From Camellia lanceoleosa (taxonomy: Eukaryota; Streptophyta; Magnoliopsida; Ericales; Theaceae), in NCBI GenBank assembly GCA_025200525.1, contig CM045763.1, positions 89,943,470 to 90,007,469 on the forward strand: 64,000 bases of DNA. Reading direction: 5' to 3'. Position numbers and translations under genes: made by a program. This document shows, piece after piece, positions 24,014 to 35,735 of the stretch. Numbering within the stretch: the first letter of the stretch is position 1; every line of letters starts with the position of its first letter. Below the pieces are notes generated by a model. The model saw only the letters and a list, made by a program, of their open reading frames with translations. It did not search any database and was not told the DNA's origin.

Positions 24014-25051
24014 AATAAAAAAATTAAAAAAATTATTTTAATCTTTTTCATTTTATTTTTATAATATATATATAGATAATTTTTAATATAAAATTTTAAT
24101 TTTATAAAATTAATATCATTGAAAATATACCTTTAAAATAAGACTAATATTAAATATATTAATAAAAATTTAAAATAAATACAAAATAATTACTATATTT
24201 AGTTATGTTTTCAAATTATTATTTTTTAAATATAAAAATTATTTTGATGAAAATAAACATACATAAATTATATATTTTTGAAATTCTCAAAAACAATCTC
24301 CATTGCAAAAAAAAAAAAATCATATGAAAATAATGACTTTTAATTTAATTTTATTAACTAAATGAGTTTATAATTTTTTTTAAAAGAAATAAAAAACACA
24401 CAAATTCAATTTGTGCATAAGTGCAAATCAAATATGTTTTTATTTTTTTTTTTAAACACATTCAATCAGTGCATAGGTGCAAGTCAAATATGTTTTTATT
24501 TTCTTTGAAACACAAATTTAATTTGTGCATTGGTGCAAACCAAATTTAAAAGGTTTTTTTATTCTCTTTAAAAAAAATTATAAACTCGTTTGGTTAATAA
24601 AATTAATTAAAAATTATTATTTTCATATATTTTTTTTGGAAGGAAGATTGTTTTTAAGAATTTTAAAAATATATGATTTTTAGGTGTATTTCATCAAATT
24701 AATATTTATATTTAAAAAATAATAATTTGAAAACATAACTAAACATAGTAATTACTTTTTATTTATTTTAAATTTTTATTAAATATATTGAATATTAGTC
24801 TCATTTTAAAGGTATATTTTTAATGATATTAATTTTATAAAATTAAAATTTTATATTAAAAATTTTATATATATCTTATGAAAATAAAATAAAAAATATT
24901 AAAATAATTTTAAAAATTTTTATTAAAAATGAGGGAGAGAGTGTGTGCGCGCGCGCATGCCAGTGAATTAATTGATTTTTTTTTTTTTTAATAGCTAATT
25001 TCAGCTGCAGATTTTTATTGCAGTGACGTGGTGCAATCTAGACCATCACCC
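23833..25051. mobile_element. Foldback element: long inverted repeat with a tandem-repeat loop
   Basis: The left arm (23833 to about 24390) and right arm (about 24560 to 25051) are nearly full-length inverted copies. They start GGGTGATAATGTAGATTG on the left and, in complement, GGGTGATGGTCTAGATTG on the right. Both contain CACGTCACT, AATAAAAATCTG, a CT/GA-rich tract and long matching AT-rich stretches. The centre is a short tandem array. No coding content and no clear target duplication. A transcript would form a hairpin of over 450 bp. Confidence 0.85.
24395..24560. repeat. Three tandem copies of a roughly 55-65-bp unit in the foldback loop
   Basis: Units contain ACACAAATTCAATTTGTGCA, then AAGTGCAAATCAAATATG and a T-rich tail. 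Copies start near 24398, 24458 and 24511. Each unit contains a small palindrome, CAAATT..AATTTG. Confidence 0.75.
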
Positions 25052-25142
25052 GGAGGGTAGGTTGGAGAGGAAGGCTAATGTTTAGGAAAACTAGCCTGTT
25101 TAGTTCTGTTTTTGTTTTCTTTCTTTTCATATTTCTTTTTAG

Positions 25143-25855
25143 CATAAATTAAAAATATACCATTTGAGATTTGTTTAAAATATGAATTATTTTTTATAGT
25201 TTAAAAAATTACAAATACTTTCTTATTAAAAAATTTATATAATATATAAAAATAAAATTTTTAATCTCTTCTATACAATAATAAAATTATTTAAATTATT
25301 AATTGAAATAAATTTCTAATATCATTAGAAATTATTAATTAATTTCATGATTTATGAATAGGGAGCAACTTGTCTCAAGTTGGGGTTTCCAATTGGAGTG
25401 TCCTGTTGGGCCTTCGTGGGTCCACCACGAAGCCCACATCGATGATTTGATCCATTCATATTTAAGACTCGTCGAGTATGTCATCTCTGTAAAAATAAAA
25501 AAAAAGTTGATCGGATATCAATAGTCACTTGATTATATTACATTTGTGTTAATAATGTATTTTTAAAATTATAGTTACCGTTGATACAAATTTGATTTAG
25601 TTAAGTGGCTATCGATATCGAATTAACATGATTTTTACAATGATGAAATACTCGACGAGTTTTAAATATTGAACGGCTCAAATCATCGATGTGGACTCCG
25701 CTCTAGTCTGATCTTGGATTGGAGACAAGCCTCGGCCTTATTAATAAAAAAAGATTATTTGTTATGAAATTAGAAATTTCAATAGACTGTAATTTTCAAA
25801 ATCATATAACACAATTCGTATTTTAAGCAAATTTTAAAAGTGTATTTGTAATTTA
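25143..25855. mobile_element. MITE family A, copy 2, interrupted by another MITE
   Basis: The left part (TTAAAAATATACCATTTGAG, then TACAATAATAAAATTATTTAAATT) matches the copy at 12089-12424. The right part resumes at about 25743 and ends near TTTTAAAAGTGTATTTGTAATTT. A second inverted-repeat element occupies the middle. Confidence 0.55.
25362..25742. mobile_element. MITE with inverted halves, inserted in family A copy 2
   Basis: The two halves are inverted copies. The left half carries CACATCGATGATTTGA, ACTCGTCGAGTAT and ATCGGATATCAATAGTCACTT; the complement of the right half carries CACATCGATGATTTGA, ACTCGTCGAGTAT and TTCGATATCGATAGCCACTT. The outer ends share CTTGTCTC. Limits are good to about 10 bp. 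Confidence 0.75.
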
Positions 25856-26650
25856 TCCTTCTAATAGTGTATAAAAAATAAAAAATGAAAAAAAAAAAAA
25901 AAAACTTATCTTTTTCTTTTTTTGTGCAAAATTTTTTTATAAATATTTGAAATAACTTTATGGTATTTCCTAAAAAGTTATTTTCAGACAATTTTCTTAA
26001 AAATAGTTTGTGAGATGAATTCGTCAAACAAGTTTGAAAACATAAAAAACAATTGGATGCCTTTTCGATTTCACTCACGGTATGAAATTTATAACATTGA
26101 TGGAATGTATTTTTGCAGTGTATTAGAATTCGCCCAATTCATTGTACTACCCTTAAGTTAGAACAACTTTGTGAGTTCTTGTATTGAAGGCAGAAAAGAT
26201 TTTCACAAAAAACAAAATAAAATCCGTGGTGCTATATACATTAATTAGTATATTAACTAATGTATCAATACTAGTTAGGATATTATTATTGACCCTACTC
26301 ATTATACAAATTATAAATATTAAAAATCTCTTAAATTATGTTACATCATCAATTAATATAATAGTTAATACACTAATTAATACATATAGTATTATTCAAA
26401 TAAGATATAAATATGTAAGCATTTAATTGTTGTTGATGGCATTTAATTGGCCTATTTAATGTATGAAAAATGATTTGTCCCCCTAAAAATGGTCCCCCTA
26501 ATCTTCCTAACGCCCAAAACTACGTCATTTTGGACATTTTTTTTTATTTATTTATTTTTTGGCCTTGTTTGCAATTTTCGGGGGATTAGGAGGGCCCCAA
26601 TTTCGGGGGATGTAGCACAACCGTTAATGTATTTAGTAACTATTTCTTGT
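25856..26650. other. AT-rich spacer
   Basis: No gene seen. It contains poly-A/T tracts (25890-25904) and short ATTAACTAATGTATCAATA-type repeats around 26240-26370. Confidence 0.5.
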
Positions 26651-29412
26651 CACTTTCTTTTTCTTTTTTTTTTGATTCATGAGAATAAGAAAAACAAAGC
26701 AGTAGCAGTTTTGGGATATTCAATCCCTTACAGAGTTGGCATTCACCATGTCAGTGATAAGAAAGGATAAAAGAGATGTAGGAGGATTCTCTACAAAGAC
26801 AAGGTGGTCTTGTTGATTGACTCCAACGTTGGCCAAAGCATCAGCACAGTGGTTGCCTTCTCGAGGAGTATGTTGAATGGAGCACTAGCACCTACTGAGA
26901 AGGAATTTGGCATCCTTAATAATGGCTCGATAAGGTGAACTGTTAGAAGCACTTTCCGTGAGCATTTCCATAGCATTGTGAGAGTGTTTCAATAATGATA
27001 TTGGATAGCCCTTTTTGCATAATAATGGTCAGCCCTCTGTATATCGCCCAGATCTCTGCTTCTAGGCTAGTACAATGGCCTAGGTACCCATGATAGCCCC
27101 ATATCCAAGAGCCAACTTCATCTCTGAGCAGTCCACCGTAACCTGCCTGTCTTGGATCCCCTTTGGAGCATCCATCTGTATTGAGTTTAAGTTTTCCTAC
27201 AATGGGACAAGACCAAACAGTTAGTACAGAATTCAAGTAATTTGGATTGAGGGCATTCCGAAAAGCTTGTTGAGTTGCCCCTGCTTGCTCTAGAATGAGT
27301 TTGGCACTTATAGATGGGGATTGAGTTTGGTTCTCAAAGACAAATCTGTTTCTCTCCTTCCAAATGTTCCAAAGTGCAGTAATGAAGATTAAGGGCCATT
27401 GTACTTCATTGACTTTCACCTTACTTTTAATATTAGTTTTGATCCAATCTTGAATTGAAGTATAGATGCTTTGTTGCCACCAGCTGGGGTCTCTCAGAAT
27501 AAGTCAAAAAGATTTGGCTTTAGGACAGCCTCTGAGAAGATGAACGGTGTCTTTCCTACTGCACTGACATCTGGGGCATGTATCAGTCAAGGAGAGATTT
27601 CTGATTAGCCTTTGGTGATTAGTAAGGAGCTTATCTTGCAGCATCAGCCACAAGAAGCTTTTGATTTTTTGGGGGGCCTTCATCCTCCGCAGCCACTGCC
27701 AGTCTTCCCCATTATTAACTTTCCCTGAAATGGCTTGATAAGCAGCAGCAGTGGAGTAGTTACCATTGGTAGAGCCCTGCCAAATAGGGCCATCAGAAAA
27801 AGTCACATACCTTGGCCTGAATATACTGAGAATATCATTCTTATCTTGTTGAGATATGACTGTTGCAATAAAAGACAGGTTCCATTGTCCCTCATCATCA
27901 AGTAGAGAACTAACTCTAGTGGAGTTATCAATAAGAGGACCTTGGTATTTGTTGCAGAGAGGCTGTGATCCACACCACTAGTCAATCCATAGAGAGATGT
28001 TCTCCCCTGTACCCACATTCCACTTGATGTTCTTATCTAAGACATCCCTATTCTTGATAATGCTTTTCCAGGTGTGAGATGCTCTTCTTTTGGTTGGCTA
28101 GTTAGATAGGGTATTGTTCCTGAGGTACTTTGCTTTGAGAACTTTACACCTAAGGTCCTCAGCATTACTAACTAACTTCCAGCCCAATTTGGAGATAAAG
28201 GCAGAATTTTGCTCTCTAGCTTTCCTGATACCAAGCCCACCATGTTTTTTGTTTTTATACACTTGGTTCCAATTAACCATATGGATTTTCGTAACCCCTT
28301 CAGTGCTGCCCCACAGAAAATTTCTATTCAGTTTATCAATGTGATTACAAACATTTCTGGGGAATTCCAAGGTTTGCATCACATGGTTGGGTATAGCAGC
28401 AGTGACGGATTTAACCAGAGTAGTTCTACCAGCTAAAGACAGATTCTTGGCTTTCCAACCAGACAGTTTTTTAGACATTTTCTCGATAATATCTTTTATG
28501 AGAGTCTTATTGATCCTATGGTGTAGAATGGGTGTACCTAGGTATTTACCTAAGTCATCTATCAAAGGTATGCCACACTTGTGGCTGAAAGGGAGGGCTT
28601 CTCTACGGGAAATGTTTAGAGAGACAAACATTTTCGATTTAATTAGGTTAACTTTTTGACCAGACATGTCACAGAACTCAGAGAGAACTTCCATGATACA
28701 ATCACAATTTCTATCATTAGCTTTGGCAAATAAAATGAGATCATCAGCAAAAAACAGATGGGAGATAGAGGGGCCATCTTTGGAAGCCTTTAAGCCCTTC
28801 CACCTGCCACAATCTGTTTTAATTTTAATCTGGTTTGAAAGAATTTCCATACAAAGAACAAAGAGATAGGGGGAGAGAGGATCTCCTTGACGGAGGCCTC
28901 TACCCATGTTAATGCTGGGAAGAGTTTCCCCATTCCAGATAATAGAAGATCTGACATTAGAAACACAACTCATAATAAGGGTAATCCAATCAGAATTAAG
29001 GCCAAATTCCTTTAGAGAATGTTGGATGAAATCCCAAGATAACCTATCATAGGCTTTTTCCAGATCAATTTTGAGAACTATACCCCCAGACTTACCTTTC
29101 TTGAGCCTAAGAGTGTGGATAATCTCCTGGGTAATGATAATATTATCTGTAGTAGTTCTGCCCGGTATAAAACTACTCTGATTAGGACTGATGAGGTCAG
29201 GGAGGAGAGGTCTAAGTCTGTTGACAATGACCTTGGTAATAGCCTTATAAGTGACATTACAAAGGCTGATAGGCCTGAATTGTTTAATAGAATCGGGATT
29301 GTCAATTTTAGGGATGAAGACTATCTGAGTTTCATTGATATCCTAAGGGACAGAATGATTTTGAAAACAAGTTTTGATGAAATGGCAGAACTGGTCCTCC
29401 TTGTTTGCTGAG
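26650..29412 (-). mobile_element. 5'-truncated L1-type LINE, ORF2 remnant
   Basis: On the minus strand, 29342-28101 is open and encodes the reverse transcriptase: VFIPKID, FRPISLCNV, YKAITKVI, QSSFIPGR, LKIDLEKAYDRLSWDF, GLRQGDPLSPYLF and the catalytic FADD at about 28751-28740. Downstream come a zinc-binding RVT domain (CPRCQCSRKDTVHLLRGCP, near 27540) and a plant-LINE RNase H (LNTDGCSKG, SLEAE, near 27050-27190). Stops (TAG at 29345-29343 and at the RT end near 28098) and frameshifts (about 28020, 27810, 27500, 26970) break it. The endonuclease domain is absent, so it is truncated at the 5' side. An A-rich tail lies at about 26673-26654 (T-rich on the plus strand). No clear target duplication was found. 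Confidence 0.9.
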
Positions 29413-29826
29413 CCCATTAAATATTACTAGCATATGATATTTAGAAAAATTATTCCAAATGATATTTAGAAAATAAATAAATTTAAATCCATACTATAAA
29501 ATCAAATTTTAGATTGTGATCCCACACCCACACCCACACTTGCACTCGCACCGGCCCCCGCACAAAACAACAACAATAAAAAATAATTAAAAAATCAATA
29601 TTATTTTATAAATATTTTTCTATTAACTAATCTACTTTTCGATTTGAAATCTGGATTGAAAAGTGTTGTTTAGACTCGTGAGACCATTCATAAGTCTTAT
29701 TTTGATAATTCAAATTGTTTATTCAATGACCATGTATATCATCAATGATAAAAATTAAGTTAATTTGATAATTATGGTATTTTTATTTTATCACATTTGA
29801 CTTCTAAAAAATTGATGGTCTATTTA
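29413..29826. other. AT-rich spacer with a CACACC-rich patch
   Basis: No gene. A short CACACCCACACCCACA tract lies at 29522-29537, and a fragment resembling the 17099-17433 MITE at about 29660-29825. Confidence 0.4.
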
Positions 29827-29990
29827 CGCTAAGTTTGGCATAACATAAAAAAGTCAAAAAGTCACTATCCTATTTAAGTCACATTATCTTATTTAAATCA
29901 CATCACCTCTCTACCACATCACTTCAAACCCAACCCATATTTTATAAAAAATCAAAAAGTGCACTTATTTGGATCATCCCAAACAACTCC
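29827..29990. mobile_element. Tourist/Harbinger-like MITE family E, copy 1
   Basis: TTA duplication (29824-29826 and 29991-29993), left end CGCTAAGTTTGGCAT, right end ATCCCAAACAACTCC. The interior AAAAGTCAAAAAGTCACTAT and AAATCACATCACCTCTCTA matches the copy at 48808-48982 and an inverted partial copy within 40420-40706. Confidence 0.8.
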
Positions 29991-29993
29991 TTA

Positions 29994-31900
29994 AAATAAC
30001 ACACTAGTGATCTAGTTTTTTGAAAACAAAATGATATAATAAAGAGGTTACTATTATCCCATCAACTTAAATTTCTTCATGGATGATGTAAATGCAAGGT
30101 GGTACCAAATGAATGATGCAGATATTTGAAGCGTATTTGTGCCCACAATGTCAAATAATACTTTCCAATCTATGGATTAAAGAGAAGTCTAATCCTTTTT
30201 TTAAATACCTAATATTTTTGCAAAGAAAGATTGTCTCTAGTCCGAATCTTGACTAGATAAATGATATTTAAGTTCGTAAGGCTCATCATAGGCCCGCTTA
30301 AATGATTTTATTTTGTAGATTTATATGTGCATATCACATAAAAAAAATTAAATTAAGCCAATCATTATAATCAATTGATTAAATTGTATTTATATTCAAA
30401 ATAATGAAGATTGTTTCAATTTTGAAATAAGTCATCCACTTTTTAAAAGAGAAACTTAATAGATCATATGGTTATAACTATCAGATCAATTTAATTTTTA
30501 TTTCATAAATTATCCACACACGAGCCAACAAAATAAATGAGTTAAAACATCCAAATAAGGGCGTAATGGGCTCACGGCACTGCCCAATCCATAATGTGGA
30601 TAATGGGCAAAAATACCAAACGAGGCCTGAATGTCAATCACAAAATTTTGTTAAAATGTAATAGAAAAGAGTACAACTAATTTGCATTTATAATTTCACA
30701 TCTATCCTACTTAAACATCTCTGTGTTCGAAAAATTTGCTAAAAATGCAACCGTGAAACTTACAACTAAATTGTCATATATTTACATTTTGAAGTTCAAA
30801 AAAAAAAATCTGAAAAAAAAAAAAAAAAAAACCATACAAATTCATCAATACCTTATTCAAAACATAATTCGACAAAATATCCATGTCACAAAAATTGGCT
30901 AAAATGTAACAGAAAGAGAGCAACTAACTTATTCTTATATCTCTCATATTATGAGTTAAACATACGACAAAAGTACCGGTAAGGTCACATTATAAGTTAA
31001 AGATAAGAAGAATTATAGATGTCTTGAAATCTCATTGAACTAAAATGACAAAATGTACAAATGATTGTCCTTAGATTTTTTGACATTATGAGTCAAACAT
31101 CCAACACAAATTACCCGTGTCATGAAAATTTGTTAATATAATGACAAAATATATGATTGATTGTACTTAGATTTTTTGACATTATGAGTTAAACATCCAA
31201 CTCGAATTACCGATGTCATAAAAATTTGTGGCAATGTAACAGAAAAAACCTTACAACTAATTTTTCTTTAATTATCTTTGCTAGCTAGCTGTTTCCTATT
31301 CCTCTTCTAGCAAAATTAACATGATGTTAACATAAACTATAACATTGTCTTCAAATATCCATCTGTTCGGGGCACAAATTTTGCAACATTCAAATAAAAT
31401 ATATCATCATATGCAAAATAAATAACGAATAAAATATTAAAAAAATTGTCCTAATATATATATATATATATATTAAAAAAAAGAAGCAATAAGTTCATTT
31501 AAGCTACAATAAACAATACTTTTGTCTAGCGGTATTTTGGAACAATACTTGCTATGCTTCGTTTTGCTTTCAAATTTACTTATTAAAAACTAATTGGATG
31601 AAAAATAATGAAAAATTTAAGAACAATCATCATCATCATATTATTTTATTCTTTTTTGTGAAGGAAAAAAGTTTTTAAAAATTAAAAAATATATTTATGG
31701 TGTTTATTCTAACCAAACTAATTTTTTTACTATTTTTAAAAATACAAATGTTGAATGCAAAACCAAAACAGAACAACTTTCTTGGTTAACTCAGGAGACA
31801 ACTAACCGAGAGCACCTCCATAGAAAGCCAATTCAGCAAATTAAATGCAATAATTAGAAGCAAAAAAAGAATCAAATTCAAAACTTCAAACTTACCTTAC
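29994..31900. other. AT-rich intergenic DNA
   Basis: No coding region supported. A phrase ATTATGAGT(C/T)AAACATCCAAC followed by TACC..TGTCA recurs about four times between 30870 and 31230, which suggests a degenerate tandem repeat. A TA microsatellite lies at 31457-31472. Confidence 0.5.
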
Positions 31901-31917
31901 ACCTTAGCAAACACAAC

Positions 31918-32160
31918 TTAATTCACAACAAGACAAATATCCGAAACAAACACTTGTAAATTCCACATAACACACTCATTCCGCTTGTGAGATTCCTCAT
32001 ATAAGAAAGAGGCCAGACTATCTCCATCAGGACAAGCCAGAATAGATTTTGTTGCTAAAGAAGCCTTTTCATCAATAAGACCATTTGATTTTTCACTTGT
32101 TAGTTTTCTACTCAAAGAAACACTTTCATGGCCTTGAAATTTCCAAATCTTTCTCTGAAG
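31918..32160 (-). pseudogene. Coding-like fragment, unrecognised
   Basis: On the minus strand a frame of about 80 residues runs from roughly 32160 to 31918. It contains KFQGHESVSLSRKLTSEK, then LIDEKASLATKSILACPDGD and SLASFLYEESHK. The composition is less biased than surrounding spacer frames and looks like real protein, but I cannot assign a family. Upstream on the same strand the frame is blocked, and no convincing flanking exons were found. It may be one exon or a captured fragment of a host gene. The part after SHKRN may be intronic read-through. Confidence 0.3.
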
Positions 32161-32199
32161 CGACTAGGAAGAATTTGGGTTCCAGTAGGTAAGGCTTTG

Positions 32200-33195
32200 G
32201 CAGAGAAGCGAGTGAGGCTGTATATTATTTGGCGATGTGTCCACATGTTGGTTTGTTGGAAGGACAATGATGATCAACCAAGATGATGATGGTGATAGTA
32301 AAGAAATAACTCGGTGTGATAAGGCTTTAATTGTTTTTCATTAGAATCATGGAATGTTTTGTATGCTATAATTAATTTTATCTATGTTTGGTATCATTGT
32401 TAGCTGATGGCATTGTGGAGATGATCCGAAGAGAGAAATTTCAGAGCAATTTTAGAACTTCCCATCTATGTTTTTATCAGTTTGTTTGGCTGCCTAGTGC
32501 ATTTATATACTTTCGCATTTGTGTTTTCAGTGTTTTGGGGCATAAATGTGACAGAAAATTGATGTTGGTATCTTGCCAAAACTTGAATATGTTTCTTTTT
32601 GGGTTTTGGAATAAGATTGAGAATGTGCCATTTGGGGATGAAACTTTTTTCCTTAATCACTATTACCTCAATGCATTTCTTTATTTCGAGTTAATATATA
32701 TATATATATATATATTTTTGCATGCTGATCCACACCAAAAAATAAAAAAACAAAAAAAGTATTGATGGAAATTCTTATGCCATTATCATTTATCAAAGGT
32801 GAACTTTTCAGGGAAAGGAACAGAAAAGGGAAAGCATAAAAAGATGAGGAAGTGAAAGAATTGATAAATCCAAAATCCAAAGATAGCTGATTAGAGGTGT
32901 CTAATTAGGAAGGAATTAATCGTATTGCTAGAGCAAAGAATCTATTTAAAGTGGCTCATTTTGTGAAAACAAGAAAACAATAGCTTGACAGATATATCCA
33001 GTCTGAGTTAGGTGCCTATTACAGATCACATTTTCCTTTTTTTTTGGTTGGATTTGGGGGCCGAGGGGAGGAGAGTGCTGTCTTTGTGTTTCAAGTAAAA
33101 AGGTTTGTCCAAATAATGTTTTAACTATTTTAAGGTTAATAAATCCGGGTGAAAACACGGATGCAATCAATTTAAGTGAGTATCCCATCATCATC
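32200..33195. other. Non-coding spacer with a TA microsatellite
   Basis: Moderately AT-rich; frames on both strands lack family resemblance. A TA run lies at 32694-32715. It ends at the TAA duplication of the next element. Confidence 0.45.
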
Positions 33196-33198
33196 TAA

Positions 33199-34029
33199 GA
33201 CCATCTCCAATAGTTCAGCAGATGTATGACCACATTCAAATTTGGTGAAAAAGAGATACTTTTGGTGCTTCAATGGTTTCATCAAAATGGTATCAAATTG
33301 AAAAAACATCAGATGTTTCACCAAATTGAGAAACTAGGAAGCGTTCATCAATTTACTATACGTAGACATTGGGCTGGGACCCATCGAACAACCGGTCGAA
33401 CGTCCAGCCGGTTGTCCACCCGATCATCCGCTTAACTGCACAAAAATTGAAGAGGAAAGGAAAGTTTCGAGAGAGACATAGCCCCCAACAATGCTCAGCC
33501 TAGGAAGGTTTCCACCACCCTGCAACACCACCCATCACCACACCATCTCTCAATTTCTTCCTTTTCCATCCAAAACCCACCAAACCCATCTCCCTTGTCT
33601 CTCAGATGGATTGACCCATCTCAATTTCTATCTTGTTCTTCATCAAATTCCTACTAAATTGTGTTTATGCTTTAAAGAGTCAAAGTGGAGGAAGATGAGA
33701 CAATAATAGGCTCTTGGAAATGGAAGATTTAGATGATGACTTTGAAGATGATGAAGATGAAGATGAAGATGAAGATGAAGATGAAGATGAAGATGAAGAG
33801 ATGTTTGTGCCTTTGATGAATATGAAGAAGTGGATTGCGAACAAGCCTTCTGGGTTTGGTGAAGGGAAAGTGTATGCTCTTGCCAGTCAACCGGCTGATC
33901 GTCCACCTAGACATCCGGTGTTTTGATGAAAGCACCGTTGGAGTGTGTGATATCAAATTGAGGAAGTCGTTTTTTTTTTTTTTTCCACTCAAATTTGATG
34001 AAAAAAATAATGAACCATTGGAGATGCTC
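33199..34029. mobile_element. Harbinger-like non-autonomous element carrying a gene fragment
   Basis: The ends are GACCATCTCCAAT and ATTGGAGATGCTC, inverted with one mismatch over 13 bp. The target duplication is TAA (33196-33198 and 34030-34032), as for PIF/Harbinger. Inside the left and right ends, AAATTTGGTGA / CACCAAATTGAG / CAAATTTGATGAA phrases match the related element at 44486-45022. GC-rich CCGGT modules lie at 33385-33432 and 33889-33921, bracketing an internal segment (33480-33885) that looks like part of a host gene. Confidence 0.82.
33491..33885 (+). pseudogene. Captured host-gene 5' fragment (transit-peptide-like plus acidic region)
   Basis: The first frame starts at 33491 (MLSLGRFPPPC...) and is rich in Ser, Thr, Pro and His up to about 33605 (HLPCLS). 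It is plausible as an organelle-targeting N-terminus and is followed by a possible splice region. A second frame at 33714 encodes an acidic run, DDDFEDDEDE with ED repeats from a GATGAA tandem array (33745-33798), then EMFVPLMNMKKWIANKPSG and FGEGKVYAL. The last part is ordinary, non-repetitive protein sequence and resembles the start of a plant plastid protein family, which I cannot name with confidence. Coding resemblance stops where the CCGGT module begins at 33889, so this is a truncated copy and not a working gene. Confidence 0.5.
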
Positions 34030-34032
34030 TAA

Positions 34033-35570
34033 ATAGGCAAAACAAACCAAGTATATATTATCCCATTTCCAACTAGCAAAACATTTCCATATATCATACC
34101 CAAAATTAGAGTAAATACACTAACCTCCCTTAATTAAATTTCATAAAAATACAATAAGCTCCAAAAGTTCATATAATTACATTGAGCCCCATTTTCACAA
34201 GAAATCCATTAGTCATATAGATGGGGGGATATCATCGTACCTTTTACATTAAAATGTATATTTCAATTTATATATCATTGTGTCTTTACAACATTTGTGT
34301 TAGTTCCAATCTTTTAGCCTTACTAAAAGTGAAGTCAATGTAATTAATCCAAAAATATCGTCATATTTTTTACATTAAAATGTATATTTCACCTTATATA
34401 TCATTGTGTCTTCATAATATTTGTATTAGTTCAAATTGTGATTCTTGTTGGGTTTTCTCCAAACCTCGAGGATGGACAGTGTAATTTACACCTGACGACA
34501 AAAGAACTAGAGTTCCCTTTGTACATGCAAAATGTAAAACGTAGACATTATATTGTATAGGCAATTACAATTAGTTATATATTACATTTTAATACAATTT
34601 CAATCACATGAAAATATCAAAGTTAAAGGATAAAAGTGGGAGGACTTGCTGTTGATTCAAAGTGAAAATCCAGAAATAGTTCAAATAACGGGCCCGTCTT
34701 TCTTCGTTTTTTTACTCCATGGGAGCACTTGCTTAAAGGTGTCGTATATAGTTGCCTGCCATATTGAGATAGAAAAAAAGAAGACAAAAATGTTTAATAT
34801 GCCTCTTTAAGAGTGGATTCTTGAAATTCCTAAGGATAATTTTTTTTTTGGTGTTGGTTCAATCCAGAGGAAGACGTAATCAAAGTCAAAAAGACTTATC
34901 ATGTGGCAGACAGATAATTTGGGACATAGGACAAGGAAGAATTGGGATGGTGAAACAAGATCATAGTAAATAATGCCTACACGGATTCACTTGATATCTG
35001 TATTATACAAAATATTGAGCTTACATTAACAAACACATGTGATACTTCTTTGTGCATAGCGATTAGTGAGTTAGAAATGTTAATGTGTAGCATTCTCTCA
35101 TATGGTCTCTCACGGCCATGAGTCATATAATTTATTTTGTCCTGTGTGTTTTAATTAGGACTTTTGTAGATTAGGCCCTTGCAAATAAATTGCATGCTAA
35201 TTGGTTTCAATTAAGTCCAATGGTTATTTCCCATTAGGGATTTGGAGTTGAACTGAAAACAAACACTCCAACACAACATGGCTTTCGTGAATCCCATGTT
35301 ATGGAGGTCAGGTGTGTTTGTTCTATCCAAATCCCTAACGAGGAGTTGACAATTGAATTATAATTGAAACTAACAAAATCTCTTGATGTCGAGTGAAGAA
35401 CGATTCTCACCTTAACTCAGGTTAGGAGGTGTTATAGGTAGGGGAGGCTTAACCCCCATTATATAGTGACTAAAAATAAATTACAAGGATCTAAGTAAAA
35501 CTTGCTCTAATTTATTTGATGGTGGAAGGTGGTTTTTTGATAAAAAAAAAAAAAAAAGTAAGATAATTTT
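34033..35570. other. Intergenic DNA without a supported gene
   Basis: No open frame with family resemblance. A near-repeat of TCATATTTTTTACATTAAAATG and following bases occurs twice (about 34235-34300 and 34370-34435). A poly-A tract lies at 35540-35556. Confidence 0.45.
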
Positions 35571-35574
35571 GTGG

Positions 35575-35735
35575 CTATGCATAGCCTAATCTTTTTGGTC
35601 CAACAATTGTAGGATACATAATAGAGGTTATGTAACATCTACCCATGACGCCTACCCTCTGACGACAAAGATAGAAGTTGGACACGAAATTTTGAATCTC
35701 TAAATACCACATCAATAAGCTACTGGTCCCTATTC
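35575..35735 (-). repeat. SINE-like dispersed repeat, copy 1
   Basis: In complement it reads TAGCTTATTGATGTGGTATT, then AGAGATTCAAAATTTCG (a degenerate Pol III B box), CGTCAGAGGGTAGGCGTCAT and ends near CTATTATGTATCCTAC. The same order is found at 36655-36862. A tRNA-derived SINE is the best guess; ends are not defined. Confidence 0.35.

Noticed and set aside
24395..24560. CRISPR-like repeat array
   Set aside because: The three units are directly adjacent with no unique spacers, in a plant foldback element. A CRISPR is not plausible.
28114..28869. Plus-strand frames opposite the LINE
   Set aside because: They are shadows of the minus-strand reverse transcriptase frame.
33714..33926. Small acidic protein gene (MEMEDLDDDFED...)
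   Set aside because: The frame lies inside a Harbinger-like element, runs into its CCGGT module at the 3' end, and looks like a fragment of a larger gene.
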